A stretch of DNA of 64,000 nucleotides, taken from NCBI RefSeq assembly GCF_900091565.1, contig NZ_FMCV01000001.1:310001-374000 (forward strand). The letters run 5' to 3'. Positions 57,211 to 64,000 of the stretch are shown here, piece after piece. This DNA comes from Micromonospora marina. GTDB taxonomy: Bacteria > Actinomycetota > Actinomycetes > Mycobacteriales > Micromonosporaceae. Each line of letters begins with the position of its first letter. The stretch's first letter is position 1. Below the pieces are notes generated by a model, which was given only the letters and a program-made list of their open reading frames with translations, was not told the DNA's origin and did no database searches. The translations under genes and the position numbers were made by a program.

Positions 57211-57864
57211 TCAGCCGCCGTACGAGCGCAACGCGTCGATGGCGCGGACGGTGACGTCCTCCACCGGGCCGGTCGCGTCGATGCCGACCAGCTTGCCCTG
57301 GGCGCCGTAGTAGTCCACGAGCGGCGCGGTCTTCTCGGCGTACTCCCGCAGCCGGGCGGCGATGGTCTCCGGCTTGTCGTCGTCGCGCTGGAACAGCTCG
57401 GCGCCGCAGCGGTCGCAGACGCCCTCCCGGCTCGGCGCGTCGAACTCGACGTGCCAGATCTTGCCGCAGCCGCGGCAGGTGCGCCGGCCGGACAGCCGCC
57501 GGATCACCTCGTCGTCGTCGACGACCAGCTCCAGCACCAGATCCAGCGCGGTGCCCAGGTCGGCGAGGAGCTTGTCCAGCGCGGCGGCCTGCGGAGTGGT
57601 CCGCGGGAAGCCGTCGAGCAGGAAGCCCTCGCTCGCGTCCGGCTCGGCGAGCCGGTCCCGCACCATGTTGATGGTGACCTCGTCCGGGACCAGCTTGCCG
57701 GCGTCCATGTACCGCTTGGCCTCGACGCCCAGCGGCGTGCCCTGGGAGACGTTCGCGCGGAAGATGTCACCGGTCGAGATCTTCGGCACCGAGAGGTGCG
57801 CGGCGATGAACTCCGCCTGTGTGCCCTTGCCCGCGCCCGGCGGGCCAACCAGAACGAGTCTCAT
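57211..57864 (-). CDS. adk: adenylate kinase
   Basis: 217 residues, long-LID form. P-loop [10 protein letters not shown] at 7-16, NMP-binding [15 protein letters not shown], and a LID with four Cys (CRGCGK and CDRCG) for zinc. Its ATG directly adjoins the secY stop. Confidence 0.98.
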   Translation of the reverse strand: MRLVLVGPPGAGKGTQAEFIAAHLSVPKISTGDIFRANVSQGTPLGVEAKRYMDAGKLVPDEVTINMVRDRLAEPDASEGFLLDGFPRTTPQAAALDKLLADLGTALDLVLELVVDDDEVIRRLSGRRTCRGCGKIWHVEFDAPSREGVCDRCGAELFQRDDDKPETIAARLREYAEKTAPLVDYYGAQGKLVGIDATGPVEDVTVRAIDALRSYGG

Positions 57865-59193
57865 CTACCGCAGGAACCCTTCGTAGTTCCGCTGCATGAG
57901 TTGGCTCTCGATTTGCTTGACGGTCTCCAGACCGACGCCGACCATGATCAGCACAGCGGTGCCGCCGAACGGGAAGTTCTGGAACTGCTGGTTGTCCAGC
58001 CAGATGAAGAAGAAGTTCGGCAGGATCGCGACGATGCCGAGGTAGAGCGCGCCCGGCAGGGTGATCCGGCTGAGGATGAAGTCGAGGTACTCGGCGGTCG
58101 GCTTGCCGGGGCGGATGCCCGGCACGAAGCCGCCGTACTTCTTCATGTTGTCCGCGACCTCGGTCGGGTTGAACGTGATCGACACGTAGAAGTACGTGAA
58201 GAAGATGATCAGCAGGAAGTAGATCGCGATGTGCTCCGGCGCGCTCGCCTTCACGATGTGGTTCTGGATCCACGCCTGGACCTTGCCCGGGTCGTTCTGA
58301 TCGAAGAACTGGAGCGCGAGCTGCGGCAGGTAGAGCAGCGACGAGGCGAAGATGACCGGGATGACACCCGCCTGGTTCACCTTCAGCGGGATGTAGGTCG
58401 ACGTGCCGCCGTACATCCGCCGGCCGATCATGCGCTTGGCGTACTGCACCGGGATGCGGCGCTGTGCCTGCTCGATGAACGTGACAGCGGTGATGACCAC
58501 CAGCACCAGGGCGATGACGAGGAGGAACATCCCCCAGCCCTTGGTGGTCTTGATCTTCCAGCCCTCGCTGGGGAGCCGGGCCGCGATCGAGGTGAAGATC
58601 AGCACGGACATGCCGTTGCCGACGCCCCGGTCGGTGATCAGCTCACCGAGCCACATCACCACGCCGGTGCCGGCGGTCATGGTCATGACCAGGATGGTCA
58701 GGGTCAGCCAGTCGGGGATGCCGGTGCCGCGGGGCACGATCGGGAACTGGTCGCACTGGTTGTTGAACAGCTGCCCGGAGCGGGCCAGCGCCACGAACGC
58801 CGAGGCCTGGAGGACGCCCAGGCCCAGCGTCAGATAGCGGGTGTACTGCGTGATCTTTGCCTGCCCGGCCTGGCCCTCCTTGCGGAGCTGCTCCAGGCGC
58901 GGGATCACCACCGTCAGCAGCTGAAGGATGATCGACGCGGTGATGTAGGGCATGATGCCCAGCGCGAAGACCGAGAGCTGGAGCAGCGCGCCACCGGAGA
59001 AGAGATCCAGCAGGTTGAGCACACCCGTGCTGCCACCCTGGATCGAGTCGAGGCACTTCTGCACGTTGCCGTACGAGACGCCCGGGCTGGGCAGCGTGGC
59101 GCCCAGCCGGTAGACCGCGATGATGCCTACTGTGAACAGCAGCTTCTTGCGCAGGTCAGGCGTACGGAACGCACTGAGAAAGGCGGACAGCAA
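57865..59193 (-). CDS. secY: protein translocase subunit SecY
   Basis: 442 residues with ten membrane helices; the core channel of the Sec translocon. LGIMPYITASIILQLL, the plug region GGALLQLSVFALG and the C-terminal MKKYGGFVPGIRPGKPT are conserved. It heads a secY-adk-map unit separated from rplO by a terminator. Confidence 0.98.
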   Translation of the reverse strand: MLSAFLSAFRTPDLRKKLLFTVGIIAVYRLGATLPSPGVSYGNVQKCLDSIQGGSTGVLNLLDLFSGGALLQLSVFALGIMPYITASIILQLLTVVIPRLEQLRKEGQAGQAKITQYTRYLTLGLGVLQASAFVALARSGQLFNNQCDQFPIVPRGTGIPDWLTLTILVMTMTAGTGVVMWLGELITDRGVGNGMSVLIFTSIAARLPSEGWKIKTTKGWGMFLLVIALVLVVITAVTFIEQAQRRIPVQYAKRMIGRRMYGGTSTYIPLKVNQAGVIPVIFASSLLYLPQLALQFFDQNDPGKVQAWIQNHIVKASAPEHIAIYFLLIIFFTYFYVSITFNPTEVADNMKKYGGFVPGIRPGKPTAEYLDFILSRITLPGALYLGIVAILPNFFFIWLDNQQFQNFPFGGTAVLIMVGVGLETVKQIESQLMQRNYEGFLR

Positions 59194-59291
59194 CTTCTTC
59201 CTCCTGCGCGACGCGGGCCGCCGGTGACGAATCCCTGGCGGGGCGGGGTGTGGTGCCGGACGGAGTGTCCGGAATCCATGGCTGGGAACGG

Positions 59292-59297
59292 ACTCTA
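59292..59297 (-). promoter_or_regulatory. candidate -10 element for secY-adk-map
   Basis: TAGAGT on the minus strand in the rplO-secY gap, giving a leader of about 90 nt. The -35 region is poor. Confidence 0.35.
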
Positions 59298-59380
59298 ACA
59301 GCCCGATCCCGGTCCGGGCAGATGTCCCCGGCTACATAAACCGAATCCGATGTTACCCGGCGCACACGTGGCCGGTAGAC

Positions 59381-59422
59381 CATGGCGCCCGCCCAGTCGC
59401 GAACAACTGAGCGGGCGCCATG
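59381..59422. terminator. hairpin terminator after rplO
   Basis: CATGGCGCCCGC pairs perfectly with GCGGGCGCCATG over an 18-nt loop, 9 nt after the rplO stop. It divides the spc operon from secY. Confidence 0.75.
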
Positions 59423-59431
59423 CACATCGTC

Positions 59432-59875
59432 TTACAGCTCGGTGACCGAGCCACCGGCGGCGGTGATCTTCTCCTTGGCCGACGCGCTGAACGCGTGCGC
59501 CGACACCTGGAGGGACACGCCGCCGAGGTCGCCGGTCCCGAGCACCTTGACCGGGTGACCCTTCCGGACCGCACCGGCCTCGACCAGCTCGACCGGGCCG
59601 ACCTGGCCGCCGTTGGGGAACAGCTCGGCCAGCCGGTCCAGGTTGACCACCTGGAACACGACCTTGAACTTGTTCTTGAAGCCCTTCATCTTCGGCAGGC
59701 GCATGTGGATGGGCATCTGCCCACCCTCGAACGCCGGCGAGATGTTCTTGCGGGCCTTGGAACCCTTGGTACCGCGACCGGCCGTCTTGCCCTTGGAGCC
59801 CTCACCGCGACCCACACGGGTCTTGTCGGTCTTGGCGCCGGGAGCCGGACGCAGGTGGTGCACCTTGATCGTCAT
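59432..59875 (-). CDS. rplO: 50S ribosomal protein L15
   Basis: 147 residues. [20 protein letters not shown], the basic [18 protein letters not shown] and LNLDRL-like [10 protein letters not shown] segments identify L15. Its ATG shares one base with the rpmD stop. Confidence 0.98.
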   Translation of the reverse strand: MTIKVHHLRPAPGAKTDKTRVGRGEGSKGKTAGRGTKGSKARKNISPAFEGGQMPIHMRLPKMKGFKNKFKVVFQVVNLDRLAELFPNGGQVGPVELVEAGAVRKGHPVKVLGTGDLGGVSLQVSAHAFSASAKEKITAAGGSVTEL

Positions 59876-60057
59876 TACTCGACCTCCTCGACCTTCACGA
59901 GGTGGTTGACCGTGAAGATCATGCCGCGGATCTCCGGCCGGTCCTCCTTGACCACCACGTCGTTGATCCGCTTGAGACCGAGCGAACGCAGCGACTCACG
60001 CTGGTTGCGCTTGGTCCCGATCTCGGACCGGACCTGGGTGACCTTCAGGCGTGCCAT
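59875..60057 (-). CDS. rpmD: 50S ribosomal protein L30
   Basis: 60 residues: [20 protein letters not shown] and [21 protein letters not shown]. Stop and start codons overlap its neighbours rpsE and rplO by one base each. Confidence 0.98.
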   Translation of the reverse strand: MARLKVTQVRSEIGTKRNQRESLRSLGLKRINDVVVKEDRPEIRGMIFTVNHLVKVEEVE

Positions 60058-60671
60058 CAGGACGCCACCCCCGCCCGCGACGCCAGCATGGCGGCCGGCG
60101 CGACGTCCTCGACCGGCAGACCACGACGGGCCGCGACCTGCTCCGGGGACTCGAGCCCCTTCAAGGCCGCCACCGTGGCGTGCACGATGTTGATCGGGTT
60201 GGACGAGCCGAGGCTCTTGGAGAGCACGTCGTGGATGCCCGCGCACTCCAGCACGGCACGCACCGGGCCACCGGCGATGACACCCGTACCGGCGGAGGCC
60301 GGCTTGAGCAGCACCACACCGGCCGCGTCCTCACCCGTGACCGGGTGCGGGATCGAGGCGCCGATGCGCGGCACCTTGAAGAAGTGCTTCTTGGCCTCCT
60401 CGACACCCTTGGCGATAGCCGCGGGCACCTCCTTGGCCTTTCCGTAGCCCACGCCGACGGTGCCGTCGCCGTCGCCCACGATCACCAGGGCGGTGAAGCT
60501 GAAGCGACGACCACCCTTCACGACCTTGGCGACGCGGTTGATCGCGACGACCCGCTCGAGGTGCGGGGTCTTCTCGACGGGCGCGTTTCCGCGGCCGCCC
60601 TCACGGCGGTTGTCGCGGCGACCACCCTCGTTGCCACCGGACCCGCCGCCACGGCGCTGTTGACCTGGCAT
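60057..60671 (-). CDS. rpsE: 30S ribosomal protein S5
   Basis: 204 residues. The double-stranded-RNA-binding domain [19 protein letters not shown] and the [17 protein letters not shown] and [15 protein letters not shown] motifs are present, preceded by a Gly/Arg-rich actinomycete N-terminus. Confidence 0.98.
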   Translation of the reverse strand: MPGQQRRGGGSGGNEGGRRDNRREGGRGNAPVEKTPHLERVVAINRVAKVVKGGRRFSFTALVIVGDGDGTVGVGYGKAKEVPAAIAKGVEEAKKHFFKVPRIGASIPHPVTGEDAAGVVLLKPASAGTGVIAGGPVRAVLECAGIHDVLSKSLGSSNPINIVHATVAALKGLESPEQVAARRGLPVEDVAPAAMLASRAGVAS

Positions 60672-60704
60672 CAGCAGCCTTCCTTCTCTCTCGTGACGGG
60701 GTTT

Positions 60705-61094
60705 CTAGAACTCGAGCCCGGCTTCGCGGGCGGCGTCGGCAAGCGCGGCGACACGCCCCGCGTACCGGTTGCCACCGCGGTCGAAGACGACCTTCGAGAC
60801 GCCGGCGGCCTTGGCACGCTCGGCGAGCAGGGCGCCGACCTTGCCGGCCAGGGCGCTCTTGTCACCCTCGGCGCCGCGCAGCGAGGCGTCCATGGTCGAG
60901 GCCGACGCCAGGGTGTGACCCTTGGTGTCGTCCACGACCTGGGCCACCACGTGGCGCAGGGAGCGGGTGACGACGAGGCGGGGACGCTCGGCGGTGCCGC
61001 TGACGTTCTTGCGGACCCGGAAGTGCCGACGCGCACGCCCGACGGCACGCTTGGCGGCGACGCCGCGGCGGCGCTTGAGCAGCGTGGCGCTCAC
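60705..61094 (-). CDS. rplR: 50S ribosomal protein L18
   Basis: 129 residues, 5S rRNA binding. [37 protein letters not shown] and [20 protein letters not shown] are typical. Confidence 0.98.
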   Translation of the reverse strand: MSATLLKRRRGVAAKRAVGRARRHFRVRKNVSGTAERPRLVVTRSLRHVVAQVVDDTKGHTLASASTMDASLRGAEGDKSALAGKVGALLAERAKAAGVSKVVFDRGGNRYAGRVAALADAAREAGLEF

Positions 61095-61161
61095 TTCTTA
61101 CCTGCCTTTCTCACGGCCTCGCGGCCGGCGGACGACCTCGCCCGGGTGTTGACGGCCGCGG

Positions 61162-61704
61162 TCACTTCTTGCCGGCCTTTCCAGCCTTACGGCGGATGAC
61201 CTCGCCCTGGTACTTCACGCCCTTGCCCTTGTAGGGCTCCGGCGGACGGATCTTCCGGATGTTGGCGGCCACCTCACCGACCTGCTGCTTGTCGATGCCG
61301 GCCACGTGGAACAGCGTCGGCTTCTCGACCGTGAAGGTGATGCCGTCCGGCGCCGGCACGAGGACCGGGTGCGAGAACCCGAGCGCGAACTCCAGGTCCT
61401 TACCCTTGGCGGTCACGCGGTAACCGGTGCCGGCGATCTCCAGACTCTTGCGGTAGCCCTCGGTCACACCGACGATCATGTTGGCCACCAGCGTACGGCT
61501 CAGGCCGTGCAGCTCCTTGGCCTTGCGCTCGTCGTTGGGCCGGTTGACGTGCAGCTCGCCGTCCTCGCCCCGCTCCGCCGTGATCGGCTCGGCCAGCACG
61601 TGGCTCAGTTCGCCCTTGGGGCCCTTGACCTTGACGGTCCGGCCGTCGATCGTGATGTCGACGCCGGCAGGCACCGGGATCGACTTACGTCCAATACGCG
61701 ACAT
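61162..61704 (-). CDS. rplF: 50S ribosomal protein L6
   Basis: 180 residues from [46 protein letters not shown] and the C-terminal [12 protein letters not shown] are diagnostic. An upstream in-frame start overlapping rpsH is rejected. Confidence 0.98.
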   Translation of the reverse strand: MSRIGRKSIPVPAGVDITIDGRTVKVKGPKGELSHVLAEPITAERGEDGELHVNRPNDERKAKELHGLSRTLVANMIVGVTEGYRKSLEIAGTGYRVTAKGKDLEFALGFSHPVLVPAPDGITFTVEKPTLFHVAGIDKQQVGEVAANIRKIRPPEPYKGKGVKYQGEVIRRKAGKAGKK

Positions 61705-61720
61705 TTCTACCTGTCTCCCG

Positions 61721-62128
61721 TTACCAGACGAAGGCGAGGACTTCCCCGCCAACGCTCCGCTTGCGGGCCTGCCGGTCGGTGAGCAGCCCCTGGGACGTCG
61801 AAATGATCGCCACGCCCAGCCCGCCGAGCACCCGCGGGAGCCCGTCCGACTTGGCGTACACCCGGAGACCGGGCTTGGACACGCGCTTGATGCCAGCCAG
61901 GCTCCGCTCGCGGTTCTGGCCGTACTTCAGCTCGACGACCAGTCGCTTGCCGACGGCGCCCTCCTCGGGCTCCTCGACCGACCAGGTGGCGATGTAGCCC
62001 TCGGACTTGAGGACCTCGGCGATGTTCGCCTTGATCTTCGAGTACGGCATCGTCACCCGGTCGTGGTACGCCTGGTTGGCGTTACGCAGACGCGTGAGCA
62101 TGTCTGCGATCGGGTCGGTCATCGTCAT
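61721..62128 (-). CDS. rpsH: 30S ribosomal protein S8
   Basis: 135 residues: [31 protein letters not shown] and the C-terminal [20 protein letters not shown]. The ribosome site is weak, so the ATG two codons on is also possible. Confidence 0.98.
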   Translation of the reverse strand: MTMTDPIADMLTRLRNANQAYHDRVTMPYSKIKANIAEVLKSEGYIATWSVEEPEEGAVGKRLVVELKYGQNRERSLAGIKRVSKPGLRVYAKSDGLPRVLGGLGVAIISTSQGLLTDRQARKRSVGGEVLAFVW

Positions 62129-62226
62129 GAAAACTCGTCAACCTTTCTCGCCGGGGTTCCCCGGGCCAGGCCCGGGGCCTACGGCGAAGAGACAGTTCAG
62201 CTGACGCGCCGGAGCGCGCCGGGCTA

Positions 62227-62412
62227 TTACCAGGAAGCCTTGGACACGCCGGGCAGCTCACCGCGGTGGGCCATCTCCCGGATGCACACCCGGCAGAGAC
62301 CGAACTTGCGGTAGACCGCCTTCGGACGCCCGCACCGCTGGCAGCGGGTGTACGCGCGAACCGAGAACTTCGGCTTCGCGGCCGCCTTGAGGATCAGCGC
62401 CTTCTTGGCCAT
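62227..62412 (-). CDS. rpsZ: 30S ribosomal protein S14, zinc-binding type Z
   Basis: 61 residues with a zinc ribbon at Cys24, Cys27, Cys40 and Cys43 (CQRCG and CRVC). This is the short C+ form; a C- S14 may exist elsewhere. Confidence 0.98.
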   Translation of the reverse strand: MAKKALILKAAAKPKFSVRAYTRCQRCGRPKAVYRKFGLCRVCIREMAHRGELPGVSKASW

Positions 62413-62413
62413 C

Positions 62414-62983
62414 TCAGTTCTCCTTGAACGGGAAGCCCAGGAGCTTGAGCAGCGCCCGGCCCTCGTCGTCGGTCGTGGCGGTCGTGACCACCGTGATGTC
62501 CATGCCCCGCTGGCGATCGATCTTGTCCTGGTCGATCTCGTGGAACACCGACTGCTCGGTCAGACCGAACGTGTAGTTGCCGTGCCCGTCGAGCTTGCGC
62601 CCGTCCAGGCCGCGGAAGTCGCGGATACGCGGCAGCGCGATCGAGAGCAGCCGGTCCAGGAACTCCCACATCCGGTCGCCGCGCAGGGTGACCTTCGCGC
62701 CGATCGGCATGCCCTCGCGGAGCTTGAACTGCGCGATGGACTTGGTGGCCCGCCGGACCTGCGGCTTCTGGCCGGTGATGGTGGCCAGGTCGCGGACGGC
62801 CCCGTCGATCAGCTTGGCGTCGCGAGCGGCCTCGCCGACACCCATGTTGACGACGATCTTGACCAGCCGCGGCACCTGCATCGGGTTGGCGAACTCGAAC
62901 TGCTTCTGCAGCTCGGCCACCACCTCGTTGCGGTACCGCTCCTTGAGGCGCGGCAGGGTCTTGGTTTCGGTAGCCGTGGTCAT
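62414..62983 (-). CDS. rplE: 50S ribosomal protein L5
   Basis: 189 residues, 5S rRNA and tRNA contact. [32 protein letters not shown] and the [10 protein letters not shown] region are conserved. It lies one base from rpsZ. Confidence 0.98.
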   Translation of the reverse strand: MTTATETKTLPRLKERYRNEVVAELQKQFEFANPMQVPRLVKIVVNMGVGEAARDAKLIDGAVRDLATITGQKPQVRRATKSIAQFKLREGMPIGAKVTLRGDRMWEFLDRLLSIALPRIRDFRGLDGRKLDGHGNYTFGLTEQSVFHEIDQDKIDRQRGMDITVVTTATTDDEGRALLKLLGFPFKEN

Positions 62984-63303
62984 CAGAGGTCCTTACCGGT
63001 GCTACGCGCGATGCGGACCTTCTGGCCGTTGTCGTCGATCCGGTAGCCGACGCGGGTCGGCTTGCCGTCGGAGTCCAGGACCATCACGTTCGAGACGTGG
63101 ATCGGGGCCTCCTGGGTGACGATGCCACCGGTCTTGGCGCCACGCTGGGTGGTGCTGATACGGGTGTGCTTCTTGACCCGGTTCACGCCCTCGACCAGGA
63201 CCTTGTCCTGCCGCGGGTAGGCCGCGATGACCTTGCCCTTGGCACCCTTGTCCTTGCCGGCGATGACGACGACCGTGTCGCCCTTCTTGACCTTCACGGT
63301 CAC
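62983..63303 (-). CDS. rplX: 50S ribosomal protein L24
   Basis: 106 residues from a GTG overlapping the rplN stop (GTGA). [20 protein letters not shown] is the KOW motif; [10 protein letters not shown] and [10 protein letters not shown] follow. Confidence 0.98.
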   Translation of the reverse strand: MTVKVKKGDTVVVIAGKDKGAKGKVIAAYPRQDKVLVEGVNRVKKHTRISTTQRGAKTGGIVTQEAPIHVSNVMVLDSDGKPTRVGYRIDDNGQKVRIARSTGKDL

Positions 63304-63668
63304 AACACCTCCGGCGCGAGAGAGATGATCTTCATGAACCGCTTGTCCCGCAGCTCCCGGCCCACCGGGCCGAAGATACGGGTACCGCGCGGGTCCCCAC
63401 CGTCCTTGATGATGACGGCGGCGTTCTCGTCGAAGCGGATGTACGACCCGTCCGGCCGCCGCTTCTCCTTGGCGGTCCGAACGACGACGGCCTTGACGAC
63501 GTCGCCCTTCTTCACACCGGCACCGGGGATCGCGTCCTTGACGGTGGCCACGATGACGTCGCCGATGCTCGCGTAGCGCCGACCGGAGCCGCCGAGCACC
63601 CGGATGCACAGGATCTCCCGGGCACCCGTGTTGTCGGCGACGCGCAGTCGCGACTCCTGCTGAATCAC
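63300..63668 (-). CDS. rplN: 50S ribosomal protein L14
   Basis: 122 residues: [35 protein letters not shown] and [23 protein letters not shown]. Start of the unit following rpsQ after a 97-nt gap. Confidence 0.98.
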   Translation of the reverse strand: MIQQESRLRVADNTGAREILCIRVLGGSGRRYASIGDVIVATVKDAIPGAGVKKGDVVKAVVVRTAKEKRRPDGSYIRFDENAAVIIKDGGDPRGTRIFGPVGRELRDKRFMKIISLAPEVL

Positions 63669-63765
63669 GTCTATCTCCTATGTCTGCCGGTTCTCCGGCC
63701 GCTCGGGGCGGCCGGAGCCTGGCGGAACCTGCGCCCGACCGAGACCGGCCGAGCTCGAGCCTTCG

Positions 63766-64000
63766 CTACTTGGCCTTCTCGAGGATCTCCACGAGCCGCC
63801 AGCGCTTGGTGGCGGACAGCGGCCGGGTCTCCATGATCAGGACCCGGTCGCCGATGCCGGCCGAGTTCTGCTCGTCGTGGACCTTCAGCTTGCTCGTACG
63901 GCGCATGATCTTGCCGTACAGCGCGTGCTTGACGCGGTCCTCGACCTCGACCACGACGGTCTTGTCCATCTTGTCGCTGACCACGAGGCCCTCGCGAACC
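63766..64000 (-). CDS. rpsQ: 30S ribosomal protein S17, 5' end outside window
   Basis: The frame from the window edge reads [20 protein letters not shown], then [12 protein letters not shown] and [19 protein letters not shown]. It is the C-terminal 77 residues of S17. The start codon is beyond position 64000. Confidence 0.97.
   Translation of the reverse strand, partial: VREGLVVSDKMDKTVVVEVEDRVKHALYGKIMRRTSKLKVHDEQNSAGIGDRVLIMETRPLSATKRWRLVEILEKAK

Noticed and set aside
56380..59298. 972-codon plus-strand frame over map, adk and secY
   Set aside because: Antisense shadow caused by high GC; the minus-strand genes are certain.

Overview
The window is very GC-rich, with GTG starts, ATGA/GTGA gene overlaps, a NIT-domain conservon and many leaderless-type starts. 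It looks like the chromosome of an actinomycete, most likely of the Micromonosporaceae (Micromonospora-like). That assignment is inferred from gene order and protein style, not from a marker search. No rRNA, tRNA, CRISPR array, transposase or phage gene was seen.

Layout. 0-13.5 kb is a conserved core, mostly on the minus strand: rplM-rpsI, glmM, glmS, nnr, alr, an alpha/beta hydrolase and tsaE. Plus-strand genes between them are an EspC-like plus DUF1023 pair, an MmpS-like protein and dapC. 51.3-64 kb is the other half of the same core on the minus strand: the end of S10, then the spc and alpha operons (rpsQ partial, rplN, rplX, rplE, rpsZ, rpsH, rplF, rplR, rpsE, rpmD, rplO, secY, adk, map, infA, rpmJ, rpsM, rpsK, rpsD, rpoA, rplQ, truA). 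In Streptomyces truA and rplM lie only a few genes apart. Here about 38 kb of accessory genes sit between them.

The accessory block (13.7-51.3 kb) holds: (i) a NarK-type nitrate transporter; (ii) two toxin-antitoxin modules and a methyltransferase; (iii) a nitrate assimilation operon, nasA - FAD/Fe-S oxidoreductase - nirB - nirD - nnaR, with a near-consensus GlnR box before nasA; (iv) a convergent cvnABCD conservon whose kinase carries a nitrate-sensing-type (NIT) domain, with a divergent solute-binding lipoprotein lacking a transporter; (v) an ABC importer (SsuABC/TauABC-like) linked to an LLM-class F420 oxidoreductase and a cupin; (vi) a large membrane protein with a repetitive tail; (vii) a TPP-riboswitch-controlled thiamine operon thiE-thiO-thiS-thiG-thiE2-thiD with thiC; (viii) a DUF559 protein, a cluster of long hairpins and tandem repeats, an aldo/keto reductase, a nucleotidyltransferase remnant, an ABC-F ATPase and an RsmC-like methyltransferase.

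How the genes work together. NarK imports nitrate, NasA and its FAD/Fe-S partner reduce it to nitrite, NirBD reduce nitrite to ammonium, and GlnR with NnaR should control the set. The thi operon makes HMP-P (ThiC/ThiD) and thiazole (ThiO/S/G), joins them (ThiE), and is switched off by TPP. Eight genes have a TANNNT -10 hexamer exactly 6-7 nt before the start codon, which points to leaderless mRNAs. Several convergent gene pairs are separated by perfect hairpins with very little spare DNA.
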